A stretch of DNA of 64,000 nucleotides from Trichomonas vaginalis G3 (Eukaryota; Parabasalia; Trichomonadida; Trichomonadidae). The first letter of the stretch is position 1, and each line of letters begins with the position of its first letter. The DNA is taken from NCBI RefSeq assembly GCF_026262505.1, contig NC_067207.1, forward strand, positions 33,014,082 to 33,078,081, written 5' to 3'. This document shows, one piece after another, positions 9,494 to 19,181 of the stretch. A program made the translations under genes and the position numbers. The notes beneath the pieces are model-generated. The model was not told the DNA's origin, did no database searches, and was given only the letters and a program-made list of their open reading frames with translations.

Positions 9494-9511
9494 TTGTATG
9501 TAAAGACAGTA
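9494..9511 (+). promoter_or_regulatory. Shared leader motif before second KilA-N gene (A)
   Basis: TTGTATGTAAAGACAGTA is an exact repeat of the leader at 8795-8812, here after a different upstream sequence. That argues the short box itself is what is being conserved. Confidence 0.5.
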
Positions 9512-10299
9512 ATGTCAACATCAGAGAACACAACAACTGCTATCGTTCATGAAGCCATAAATGAAGAATACGAGTACATACAGTATAACAAACAGTTACG
9601 TCTCATTCGTTCAGTCAAAGACGATATGTACCAAATGCAAAGTATAATGAATGCTCTTCGTTCTACAAAGCAAGCATATCATTGGTTTGAAAACCAACAG
9701 ACAAAAGAACTTTTAGAAGAATTTCCTCATATAATTGCTTTGCAGAATGAAGAGATTCCGTATGAAAATCGCAAGAATTTGGCTCCTTGTTTGAAAGGTT
9801 ATTATGTTCATAGACTTTTAGTAAACGCTGTAGCAATGTGGGCTTCACCTCGTTATGCTTGTTATATTTTCATGATGTTAGATGAACTATATAAAAAGCA
9901 AAAGATGAAGTCATTGAATCCAAAGACAAAAGCATACAGAAAAGAATACCACGTTCGGTACCAAAAGGAAAGGAAAAGAGTTATAAGTATATGATATATA
10001 CTGAAGAGTTGGAGAAAGAAGAAGATAAAGATATGGTTATGTTACATTTAGTCAGAAGAAACAACAAGAGCTTTTATGACTTAGCTAAGATATATAAATC
10101 TGACAGAAACTGGTTCTATCGTGAAAACTTACCGATTTCAATGACACCGAATGAGCAAATAAAGGAAATTGTCAAAAATACTCTTCCTCAAACACACTAT
10201 GACATCAAAGGTTGCACAATACTTACATTCAAAGAAGACTTAACATTACTGAAGGAAAAAATAACAGAATATTTCGATAACTTCAAAGAGGAAGAATGA
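9512..10299 (+). CDS. KilA-N domain gene region (A)
   Basis: The first part, 160 residues from MSTSENTTT, is a KilA-N DNA-binding domain: QLRLIRSVKDDMYQMQSIMN, then NRKNLAPCLKGYYVHRLLVN and AVAMWASPRYACYIFMMLDE. A second short reading frame from 9991 overlaps it by 4 bp and encodes a charged 102-residue protein (MIYTEELEKEEDKD). It may be the C-terminal region typical of viral KilA-N proteins or a separate small gene. The pair follows the other KilA-N gene and shares its leader. A regulatory or DNA-binding role is inferred from the family. Confidence 0.6.
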
Positions 10300-10784
10300 A
10301 GTCACGACAACATTAATGATGAAGTCACGACAACATTACATGAAGTCACGACAACATGAAGTCACGACAACGATGAAGTCACGACAACATAACGAAGAGA
10401 GAATGAGGTGAAAAAAGAGGTGAAAAAACGGGTGAGATCTCACCTCTTCACCTAAAATATATTTTTGTGCTATATTTACACTCATTTACGAAGAAGTCAT
10501 GAATCCTACGTCAATTATGTTCGACACTGATAACATTAACGATAACATAAACGATAACATTAACGATAACATAAACGATAACATAAATGCTCCATGTCAA
10601 TTATGTTCGACACTGATAACATTAACGATAACATAAACGATAACATAAACGATAACATTCATTTTTGCATTAATCCTGCTGTGTTGTCAAAATGTCATGT
10701 TGTCATCATTTTTAAAAGAAGTTAATTAACCTGGTGACATGGTGACGTGGTGACACCATCAGTTATTCAAAAATATATTTTTGC
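10300..10784. repeat. Repeat-rich gap without genes (A)
   Basis: This stretch holds no gene. It contains five or more imperfect copies of GAAGTCACGACAACATT at 10299-10391, a copy of palindromic repeat P at 10405-10453, then GATAACATTAACGATAACAT-type tandem repeats with a larger duplicated unit beginning TGTCAATTATGTTCGACACT (10516 and 10595), and a GGTGACATGGTGACGTGGTG run near 10733. It separates the KilA-N side from the replication genes and could hold an origin or termination site; nothing proves this. Confidence 0.6.
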
Positions 10785-11255
10785 TTAAATAGCTTCAGGG
10801 TCTATTTCTTCAACCATTTCACTTCCTTCGTCAATGTCAATAGAAGCTTCTTCAACCTTTGGTAAGAATTTCTGTATAACATCTTTGTTCGTTATTGTCT
10901 TCAGAGATGAAGGAATATTTCACAGATGTTTCACCCTTCTTATATTCTTTCTGTTCGGAAAGATTTAAAGCAATACTGAAGAAGTCAATGTTAGAGTTCT
11001 TTATGACAGTATATGAGTATCTTTGACATTCACGAAGAAACTCTTTTGTTTCAAAACTACTGCTAACTCTTGTGAAGTATAACGTTTGCGGTCAATGACG
11101 ATAGCTAATGGTCTGACATACTGACCAAACTTAGATTCTTTCACAAACTTCTTGTTAAAGATAACATTAACATTTGAAGCATTATTGAACTCATTCTTGA
11201 TGGCAGTAGCGAGAGCATTGTATGAAAAGAACTTGCAATCTTGCATGTGTTTCAT
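10785..11255 (-). pseudogene. Candidate ssDNA-binding protein gene, broken (A)
   Basis: It starts MKHMQDCKFFSYNALATAIK and ends with an acidic tail, EEIDPEAI. C has an apparent homologue at 43845-44264 (start MTKFISVNKYMSGLKEEL, end ENIDIDPEMF) beside its helicase. A short protein with an acidic C-terminal tip beside replication genes recalls single-stranded DNA-binding proteins. This is inference; no OB fold can be proved by eye. The A copy has about one break. Confidence 0.4.
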
Positions 11256-11343
11256 TAAAATAAAAATATTAAATTATTTTGAAAAATAACTTAAAAAATC
11301 TAATCTAATTTTTTCAAAAAATATTTTTTATTTCCTACTAAAG

Positions 11344-11931
11344 ATGTATCGGAAGTTGTCTAAGTTAGAACACTCGGAAATAAAACAACTTCTTACAGAA
11401 GCTAACATAGATGTTGCAAAGCATTACGCAACAAACAAAAAAGCACTCGCTGACATCCTCAATGACTATAATGGTGCAATAAGTTATGATAGAATTCATG
11501 AGTTCATAAAGCCGCAACGCGGCGAGGACGAAGTCCATGCAAGAGCATTTCCTTTAAATGACGTTGCTATTGACTTATATCATAGACGTTCAGTACCTCA
11601 TGAAGTAAGAAGAGAAATGTTTGACATAACAAATGCAAACGTTGGTGAAACAAGAAGAAGAGACGACACACTGAAACAACAGAGAAGAGAGATGTTTAAA
11701 AGTGCTATAGAACAAGTTCGCAAAGCTAACGATGTCATTCGTTCCATTGACGACAAACCAAAAGAAGGTGAGAGATGGTTAAAGAAAGATGAAGAGAATA
11801 GGAAGAGAAATGTGAAGTCAGGCAATAGACTCATTGACTTTAACATCGAAGCTTTAGATGAACCAAACAGAGACTACTTACACAAACATTTCGGTAAGGT
11901 TTTCATGAGACTCTTAGAGAAATTAAAATAA
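11344..11931 (+). CDS. Unknown 195-residue charged protein upstream of polB (A)
   Basis: A whole reading frame starts MYRKLSKLEHSEIKQLL; it is rich in Arg, Lys and Glu and mostly helical in appearance. Residues 57-66 (PQRGEDEVHA) are encoded by a GC-rich twin hairpin at 11511-11536 that also occurs outside genes, so the sequence looks inserted in frame. Proteins just upstream of protein-primed polymerases can be terminal proteins, but nothing here shows it. Confidence 0.55.
   Translation: MYRKLSKLEHSEIKQLLTEANIDVAKHYATNKKALADILNDYNGAISYDRIHEFIKPQRGEDEVHARAFPLNDVAIDLYHRRSVPHEVRREMFDITNANVGETRRRDDTLKQQRREMFKSAIEQVRKANDVIRSIDDKPKEGERWLKKDEENRKRNVKSGNRLIDFNIEALDEPNRDYLHKHFGKVFMRLLEKLK
11511..11536. 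repeat. GC-rich twin hairpin inside a gene (A)
   Basis: GCCGCAACGCGGC, a 2-nt spacer, then GGACGAAGTCC: two adjacent perfect short hairpins. The same architecture occurs at 15179-15203 and 30215-30240, with compensating base changes in the second stem (GGAC/GTCC against GGGC/GCCC). Confidence 0.6.
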
Positions 11932-11947
11932 ACTCCAACAAAGATGG

Positions 11948-14900
11948 ATGGTATGTTATAAACTTGGTGGAAAGTATGAATGTTCTACGTTAAACCTCAA
12001 TAATATTGGAACATTACTACATCAGCTCTTGAAGGAGAACTTTATATCAGAGATAGAAGCAAATGCTGCAGGTATTGTTGAAATGCACTATGACTTCTTC
12101 TTGACAAACATAAAGAATCTTACTGAAATAAAGATGTATGATTTAACAGAATATGAAGGCTTAACGATGTCAGATGTAAAGAAAGGCAAACCAAAAAAGA
12201 GACCATATAGAGATGAAAGCACACTGACAAATGACCAGAAAGCCATTTTGGAAGCTCTTAAGCAAACAGGAAACCCAGCACTTATAGAAAGCTTTTGGAA
12301 AGATAATGGTGAAAAGAAGTTTTATAAGAAGAGAAGCGGTCAGTTCTGGAAGTATCTTTGCACATTACCTATAAATCTTGAACGCTACCAAATCTTCAAT
12401 GAACTGAACAAAAGAACTGCAACACTTATGACAGAAGACAATTGTTTCGTTTATGCTTGCATTCAGGCTGGAGTAAATGAAGAAACTATTGACCACATGA
12501 GAGAAGTCATTCGTGTTAGAGACTTTCCTCAAAGTAAAGTACAAGAAATTTCTGACGCAACAGGTATAGCATTTAATGTTACCATTGGTTTTTCAATGAC
12601 TCAAGACATAATGAAATAAAGAGATACATACCAAAAGAATGTGAAACTGTTCGAACTATTGACTTACTTCTTGTTGAAGACCACTACATGCTAAATGAAA
12701 GATTACCAATGACAACATATTTCATCAGAAATTACAAAGAAATCTGAAAGTGTGGTGGAATGAACATTGAGAAACAATGAAGATTTATACAAAGAGAGAG
12801 AATAAATATGTAGTTCGTTATGATAGAACAACACCGTTATGGGATGTTATGAAAACATTGTGGGAGTGCAAATATTTCGAACCTATTTCTTATGGAGAAC
12901 TTTTCACATATACGACTGACTTATATAAACAGAACCTTGCACCATTTAAAGATTTGACATATGCTCCAAAGTATTGTGTACAACTGAAGAAGAAAGCCGA
13001 GTCAAAAGAAGTAAATAAAAATAAGTGCAAGTTCATTCCTGAGCACGTTTTCTTTGCTGACTTTGAGTGCAGTACCGATGGCTTTCATAAAGCTTTTAAC
13101 ATATGTTATGACAGTGAAGATGGTTCAGTGAGTGAAAGCATTTGGGGTCAGAACTGTGCAACAGAATTTTTGGAACGACTTCCTGACAAGAGTTTAATAT
13201 ATTTCCATAACCTCAGTTATGATATAAACTTCATCTTAAGACACATGACAGAAGTGAAAGGAACTCCCATCATTAAAGGTTCACGAACAATGCAAATAAC
13301 TGGCTTATATAAAGGAAGGGCAATTATTATAAAAGACTCTTACAGTGTTATAAATAAGAAGCTTAAACTATTTCCTGCTATGTTTAACTTACAAACAGGA
13401 CCGAAAGAAGTATTTCCATACAACTACTACAGCAGTGTTTTGTTAGCAAATGACAACAGAACTGGTGTCATTTCTGAAGCATGTAAGTTTATCCGGGATG
13501 CAGATACATTCATGAAAAACATAGATTCCATCAAAGGTTGCAGAATAGATGAGAACCACTTCGACTTAGAAAAGTATAGCACATTTTATTGCAAACAAGA
13601 TGTAAGAATTTTAAGAGAAGGTTTTGTTAAGTTCCGCAATGACATATTGAAAGAATTTGATTTAAACGTTTATGACTACGTTAGTATTTGTTCAATTGCT
13701 AACAAATTATTTGAGAACAGAGTGTACTTCCCGAATGGAAATTTATATGACCTCTCAAATAAACCAAGAGAATTTATTTCACGCTGTATTCAAGGTGGAA
13801 GATGTATGCTGTCAGATAACATTAAACAAAAGAGCGAAAAGAAACTCATTGCTGATTTCGACGCTGTTTCATTATATCCATCAGCTATAGCAAGACTTTA
13901 TACTTTAGAAGGTATTCCAAAGGTTATGAAGAAAGAAATGTTAAGCACAGAGTATCTCATGAGACATTTATTCGATGACGACCAAAAGGAACCCATTGGT
14001 GAAAAGTTTATGTCTGGCTTCTTTGTTCTCATTAAGATAACAGAGATTGGAATACATAGACACTTTCCTTTAATAGTTTGTGACCCTGAACTAAATCCAG
14101 AACTTAACGTTCCCAGAAGTTCAAACACTTGCTGTTTAATGTATGTTGACCATATAACATTACAAGACCTCATAAAATATCAAGGTGTCAAATGTGAAGT
14201 GTTGCAAGGATACTATTACGATGGAAACAGAGATATTAGAATAAGAGATGAAGTAAAGAAGTTGTTTGAGTTAAGGTTAAAGTATAAGAAAGAAGGAAAT
14301 CCTTTGCAAGAAAATATAAAGCTCATTCTGAACAGTATTTATGGCAAAACTATTCTATCTCCTATTGAGTCAAAAATAACCATAGTAAATGACAAAGATG
14401 CTATAAGATATGCCATCAGAAACTACAACCATATAGTGAAGTTCGAAGGTTTGGATGGTTCAGATAAAACTATTTTCAAGCTAACGAAAAGCATTTGCAG
14501 ACACTTTAACTTCTGTCCACTTGGTGTTAACATTCTGTCTATGTCGAAGAGAATAATGTGTGAAGTATTCTGTACTGCTGAGGACTTAGGAATGGACATC
14601 TTTTATAGCGATACGGACAGTATGCATCTCTACAATGAAGATATCCCTCGTTTAGCTGAAGAGTTTGAGAAACGTTATGGAAGAGTTCTCATTGGTAAAA
14701 ACCTTGGTCAATTTCATAGCGACTTTGCAGAAATCACAAAAGAAAACAAAGTTTAGCATACAAGTCAATATTTTGTGGAAAGAAGACTTACATAGACTTA
14801 CTCACGAATGATTTAAATGAAGTTGCATTTCACTGCAGAATGAAAGGCGTGAAGCAAGATGTTATTGCTTTAACCGCTAATGAAATGTTTCCTGACTCTG

Positions 14901-15108
14901 TTCAGTGTTTCTATGATGAAGATAAAGGTTTAATGGTTCCGCAAGGAAATTGACAAAGACTCTGAGTTCAGTTTATGAAAGTTATAAAGCACTTTATGAC
15001 GGTCAAGAGATTGGATTTGACTTATGTAAGTCTCAACCTTGCTTTGAAGAGAAGTTTAACTTTTCTATTCAGACTAAGACTTCATTCATAAGAAAGCTTA
15101 AGTTCTGA
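11948..15108 (+). pseudogene. polB: Family-B DNA polymerase (protein-primed type) region, broken (A)
   Basis: The replicative polymerase of the element. The best-preserved part, inside 12777-14756, carries the 3'-5' exonuclease motifs FFADFECSTDG, YFHNLSYDINFI and YCKQDVRIL, followed by the polymerase motifs IADFDAVSLYPSAIAR (A), LILNSIYGKT (B) and FYSDTDSMHL (C). This order and the spacing between exonuclease and palm fit protein-primed family-B enzymes of Polintons. The upstream 223-residue part from 11948 (with MTEDNCFVYACIQAGV) may be the N-terminal region usual in Polinton polymerases or a separate gene. The region has a few breaks. Confidence 0.82.
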
Positions 15109-15178
15109 GGTCATGAATGAGAAAAATAATGAGGTCATTTATTTTTGTCAGCAATGAGGTCATTCATGATAAAAATAA

Positions 15179-15203
15179 GCCGCTAGCGGCAAGGGCGAAG
15201 CCC
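15179..15203. repeat. GC-rich twin hairpin between genes (A)
   Basis: GCCGCTAGCGGC, 2 nt, then GGGCGAAGCCC. It lies between the convergent polymerase and the gene at 15214-16062, following GAGGTCATT-type short repeats (15108-15165). It has the same twin architecture as the in-gene copies. Confidence 0.6.
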
Positions 15204-15213
15204 ATGTGGTCAT

Positions 15214-16062
15214 TTACAATACTGCGATGGTAGAGTTTAAGAGTTGTGCTTCAATGTAGAGACAGTCCTTATGGTCTGGAGGTAAGAACACTGGGCAGCT
15301 ATGGTCATGAGTGGAGAACATGTCTATCCAAAACTCACGATTGAAGCCAGTTAATTTATAGTATTTAGGGTTAGGAAGTGGTGAAGTTCTTGTATGACCA
15401 ATGAACTCATTTTCAACCCTTACTATTTGAATATAATATAGCTTGCTTTCTATCCCAAATGCCAGGTGTTACAATCTTTGAAAATTCATTTTTCCTCGGA
15501 AGCATTGCATCATAATTGAAAACATTCTTGAAATCATCACTTGGTTCAGAGATTTGAAATCTTATACGTAATGGATTTTCTTTCTTTTTAGCTACTTCAT
15601 TGAATGGTGAATATATAACAAACTGACAGTCATGTTCCATCTTCATTTTCATTAAATTCATAATGAAAGTCTATAAGTTGTGGCTGACTACCTTCTTCTT
15701 TCAGTTGTGCAAGAAACTCACGTAAAGGCTGTAAAGTTTGTACTTCAATGTTAAACTTTTTCTCGAACATTTCATTAAATGAAATCATACATTGCAACAA
15801 TGTTGTATCGTCTTTAAAGTATTTGTATATGTGAATGTTTTGGGCGCTTAAAGACTGTTCGTCATTTTCTATCTCGACTTGAAGTATAAAGTCAACCTTT
15901 CTGAAAGCACGTGTTATATACATATGTTATGCCAATGTACTTCTCTTCATTTATGTTCACAATCCAGTCTGTTGGAAACTTAAACGTTACTCTGTTCCCC
16001 TTTATTTTGACGTCAGGGTTTTCACTACTGAACGCAACAGATAAAGGTATTTGTCTATACAT
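15214..16062 (-). pseudogene. Gene X-family structural protein candidate, broken (A)
   Basis: The start MYRQIPLSVAFSSENPDVK is followed by FKFPTDWIVNINEEKYIGI, which aligns with the YPRHWVEY...KAIEI segment of gene X and the YPLRWLRD...KAIGF segment in C. It ends GFNREFWIDMFS to LLNSTIAVL. This would be the second family member within one element. The function is unknown; a capsid or spike component is possible. The region has about two or three breaks. Confidence 0.5.
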
Positions 16063-16086
16063 TTAATTCGGATAAAAATAAACCAT

Positions 16087-16344
16087 TTACTCTTTCTTTG
16101 CTTCAGCTTCTTTAGCTTTTGCTTCAGCTTCTCTAGCTTTTTTTGCCAGTAGTCTTGGGTTCTTTTGTCTTCCAGCAGCTAATGCAGCAAGTTGTTTTTC
16201 ACTAAGTTTTCTCTTTGGTCTCTCTGGCTTTTGTTCTTGTTTTTGTTCCTTCAGTTCGGATAAAATTTGCTCACGAATTTCTTTCTTCAATGCTTCAACA
16301 TCTATGACCCCTTGGGTCTTGTCCGTAGGGCTTGTCTGAGTCAT
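16087..16344 (-). CDS. Small Lys/Glu-rich protein (A)
   Basis: 85 residues from MTQTSPTDKTQGVIDVEAL. It is a long charged helix or coiled coil with a basic RPKRKLSEKQ segment and a repeated AKEAEAK tail. It is divergent from the gene at 16390 with 45 bp between. The composition suggests a DNA-binding or scaffold-like protein; the function is unknown. Confidence 0.5.
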   Translation of the reverse strand: MTQTSPTDKTQGVIDVEALKKEIREQILSELKEQKQEQKPERPKRKLSEKQLAALAAGRQKNPRLLAKKAREAEAKAKEAEAKKE

Positions 16345-16389
16345 TTGACTGCAGATAAAAAACAAAATTAAAACTTTAACCGATGTAAA

Positions 16390-16824
16390 ATGAGCTTGTC
16401 AAAATCAGAGCGAGAGTCTATTATATTAAATGACGCAAGAGGAATACAACATCCTTTCTATTACGTAAGTCAGAGTAAAGATGGTAAAATATACGTAAGA
16501 AAAAGAAAGGTTCCATTAGCGAATGCAGAAAGCGACAACATTAAGGTGCATGGCAAGGGTGAAGTCCACGAAGCCCATGTTAAGCCTTCTATTCAAACTG
16601 AAAAGTCAATAGAACCAGAAGAAAAGAAGCCAGATGTACTTTCAATAACGAACCAAGAGCTTATTGCAAAGTTCGTGAATTTCATTGAAAAACAAACCGA
16701 GTCAAAGAACCCTGACCCACCAGTGAAAGAAGTTGAGACAAAAGAGAATGTACAGTTCATTGAAAATGTCAAGAAACAACTTCCACCACGAATGCCAAGA
16801 AGAAGAGTGAGAATAATGAAGTAA
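16390..16824 (+). CDS. Small basic protein with DG hairpin motif (A)
   Basis: 144 residues. Near residue 20 it has GIQHPFYYVSQSKDGKIYVR followed by KRKVPL, matching a motif in the genes at 18945-19181 (GFYIHTMKDGRVQFRKIKQPL) and 53859-54176 in C (NYKVTFHRNGTASISKKKQTL). The middle repeats a GEVHEAHV segment related to the GC-rich palindromes. The C-terminus is strongly basic (PRMPRRRVRIMK). It lies 27 bp before the capsid gene and probably encodes a virion or DNA-binding protein. Confidence 0.55.
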   Translation: MSLSKSERESIILNDARGIQHPFYYVSQSKDGKIYVRKRKVPLANAESDNIKVHGKGEVHEAHVKPSIQTEKSIEPEEKKPDVLSITNQELIAKFVNFIEKQTESKNPDPPVKEVETKENVQFIENVKKQLPPRMPRRRVRIMK

Positions 16825-16851
16825 ATAGATATTTTTATCTGAAGTAAATAC

Positions 16852-18426
16852 ATGCAGAACGAACAGTTAAACGAATTTACTCCAGCAGAGCATATTCATC
16901 AGATTCGCTCATATTTCGATATCATAGACAATGCAGTTCAAATTGGTGACACTAATAGAAAATATTCTGACGCAAAGATTCCATCACAACCTGGAACTGC
17001 TAAAGATAACACATGGGTAACATTCAATCTCTCACCTCCTGGTGAAAATATGTTGGACCTTTACAATACATTCATTACGTATAAAATGGAAGGTCAATTT
17101 ATTGTAGATAAAGAAATTGGTTCAGGTTCCAATAAAACAAACCCACCAGGATTTTGGATTGGTTTCGATGACGCTTTCTATGCAGTTGCTGGATATCAAA
17201 TCCTTGCAAATGGTCGTATCGTATATTCTCAAGACAACGCAAGAGAAGAAGCATATATAACTTCAAACTCACAAACTACCGAACAAATAAAGAAAGTAGA
17301 TGTTTTCTCAAAGACTCGACATGAAGATGTATGGAGTCATTCGGGAACATGCAGAACAGGACAAATTGTTAGTGGTCCAATTACAGCAGGAAAATCATTT
17401 GATTTTAAGCTTCGTTTAAGAATTCCTGTTAGAAGATTCCTTCCATTAGAAGCTATTCGATTTATTCCAGCTTTTGCAGGAAACATTCAGCTTAAAGTAA
17501 AGTTCAGTAGCGACGCCTTACAATGCACATCTATATCTGTAAATGATATCATTGCTTTCAATCCAACTCTTAAAGTTGCATTTGCTTCAGATTCAAATCC
17601 ACCGACAAATAAATTTGTTCCATGGAATGAACCATTCACTATGATAACGAAGGCAGTAGAAGCTAGTGGAACAGTTACTATTACAACTGTAACCCAGCAA
17701 CTATTTCGAACAAAGATGGATTTTAATGAATGTTTCATTCATCCAAAGTCATTCTCTTTAGACCCTAACATTTATACAGAACTTGTAGAACATTATACAA
17801 ACGAGGCTTTATGTTTTCCTGTTAAAGTTATGGATTGGATTCCTATGGACGGTTCATTCTCAAAGAATACAGATAGTTCAAGTGCAACATTTACAGCAGC
17901 TTATACGCCTATTAATGTTAAAAGTATTTGGGCACTATTTAGAAAGAAAGACAACTATTATGTTAATTTTGAGAACCCTAAGTTTAAATATCTTCAGCTT
18001 TCCATGGGAGCTTATGGAAATATGCCTGCAGAACCTGAAAAATCATATGGACCTGTATTTTATGAAATGGTTGCGAACGCTTGCAATACAAACAATGATA
18101 TGATAGGATTTAATGAAGATGTTATGAGGTCATTGGTGGATGATGGTAGTGTGGAACATAAATGGGATAGCTATGACAACACACATTTCTTATGTGGTTT
18201 TCCAACAGAAGTGGACTTTTGCTTCCAGCAAGGTCAAACATCTACTGCTCCAATAACATACAAATTGTCTGTTAAAGGACCTATTGAACTAGCAACTGAA
18301 AATGTACCAAAGCCACTTATTGGATTTATGAGGGATTGTTGCTTTGCCATTCAGGTGCGTGCTAATGGCATCCCCATAATAAGATTAGATGACTATAACT
18401 TAGCTACGGACGACAGTGAGGAATAA
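16852..18426 (+). CDS. Major capsid protein, double jelly-roll (A)
   Basis: 524 residues, the usual size for a Polinton major capsid protein. Recognisable parts are an N-terminal NTWVTFNLSPPGENMLDLYN strand region and, near residue 185, FKLRLRIPVRRFLPLEAIRF followed by IPAFAGNIQLKVKF. The latter matches LKLRVPLSSFLIFRFLRYLP and NWAGKISIEL in the capsid region of C. It would form the icosahedral shell. It stands in the late-gene cluster with small basic and membrane proteins and looks whole. Confidence 0.78.
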   Translation: MQNEQLNEFTPAEHIHQIRSYFDIIDNAVQIGDTNRKYSDAKIPSQPGTAKDNTWVTFNLSPPGENMLDLYNTFITYKMEGQFIVDKEIGSGSNKTNPPGFWIGFDDAFYAVAGYQILANGRIVYSQDNAREEAYITSNSQTTEQIKKVDVFSKTRHEDVWSHSGTCRTGQIVSGPITAGKSFDFKLRLRIPVRRFLPLEAIRFIPAFAGNIQLKVKFSSDALQCTSISVNDIIAFNPTLKVAFASDSNPPTNKFVPWNEPFTMITKAVEASGTVTITTVTQQLFRTKMDFNECFIHPKSFSLDPNIYTELVEHYTNEALCFPVKVMDWIPMDGSFSKNTDSSSATFTAAYTPINVKSIWALFRKKDNYYVNFENPKFKYLQLSMGAYGNMPAEPEKSYGPVFYEMVANACNTNNDMIGFNEDVMRSLVDDGSVEHKWDSYDNTHFLCGFPTEVDFCFQQGQTSTAPITYKLSVKGPIELATENVPKPLIGFMRDCCFAIQVRANGIPIIRLDDYNLATDDSEE

Positions 18427-18456
18427 AGGATGAACGTTTATTTTTAAAGCTTATAA

Positions 18457-18897
18457 ATGAGTTCTTCATCAAGCTCTTGTGAACCTTCACCATCTATGAA
18501 ACAAACTTTACCAAACGATTATGGAGCACCTATTGAATATTTCTTACGAGCTGCACAATGGCAAAGAGCAGTCTCACCAAGGTTAGGTGTTCCACCAGCT
18601 CCTGTCAAAAATAGCATTTGGTCAAGTCCTTATATAAGATATGGTCTCCCACTAGGTTTGCTAGCTACAGCAGGAGCAGTTATGATGTTGAAAAGAAATA
18701 AAGCAAATGTTGTAAATAATACTGAAGTAGCTGAAGTTAAACAAACTCCAACACCTTCACAAGCAAAACCTTCAATGACTCCTGAACCTATGGAAGTACA
18801 AACTCCTGTTCAAAAGTCAACTCCTAAACCGACTCCAACATTTAAACCAGAACCTACTCCTCAAATAAATCGTAAAACTCCTGCGTTTCCTTACTGA
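18457..18897 (+). CDS. Small membrane protein with Pro/Thr-rich tail (A)
   Basis: 146 residues: a Ser-rich start (MSSSSSSCEPSPS), one transmembrane segment near residues 68-85 (GLPLGLLATAGAVMML) followed by KRNK, then a long proline/threonine/lysine tail ending RKTPAFPY. It lies 30 bp after the capsid gene. A virion membrane or minor capsid role is likely from position; no family is recognised. Confidence 0.6.
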   Translation: MSSSSSSCEPSPSMKQTLPNDYGAPIEYFLRAAQWQRAVSPRLGVPPAPVKNSIWSSPYIRYGLPLGLLATAGAVMMLKRNKANVVNNTEVAEVKQTPTPSQAKPSMTPEPMEVQTPVQKSTPKPTPTFKPEPTPQINRKTPAFPY

Positions 18898-18944
18898 AAA
18901 ATAACGTTATTTTTATTTAATATTAAAATTTTTATTTGATTGAA

Positions 18945-19181
18945 ATGACGACTAAAGTCACTGAAGCAATGAAACAAAAGTTTTTGGTAGAATACATTAA
19001 ATCAGGAACTATTCCAGAAGGTTTTTACATTCATACTATGAAGGATGGTAGAGTTCAGTTTAGAAAGATAAAGCAACCATTAGATAAAGAAGGAATTTTG
19101 AGAAAGATTAAACTTCATGAGGACAACATTGCTGAACTTAAGAAGAAGTTAGAAGAGTTGGAGAAAGGAAGAGAGTTATAA
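18945..19181 (+). CDS. Small DG-motif protein at the element end (A)
   Basis: 78 residues from MTTKVTEAMKQK; PEGFYIHTMKDGRVQFRKIK is followed by a Lys/Glu-rich coiled coil (EDNIAELKKKLEELEKG). It shares the hairpin motif with 16390-16824. Its last codons and stop lie inside the terminal repeat. The function is unknown. Confidence 0.5.
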   Translation: MTTKVTEAMKQKFLVEYIKSGTIPEGFYIHTMKDGRVQFRKIKQPLDKEGILRKIKLHEDNIAELKKKLEELEKGREL

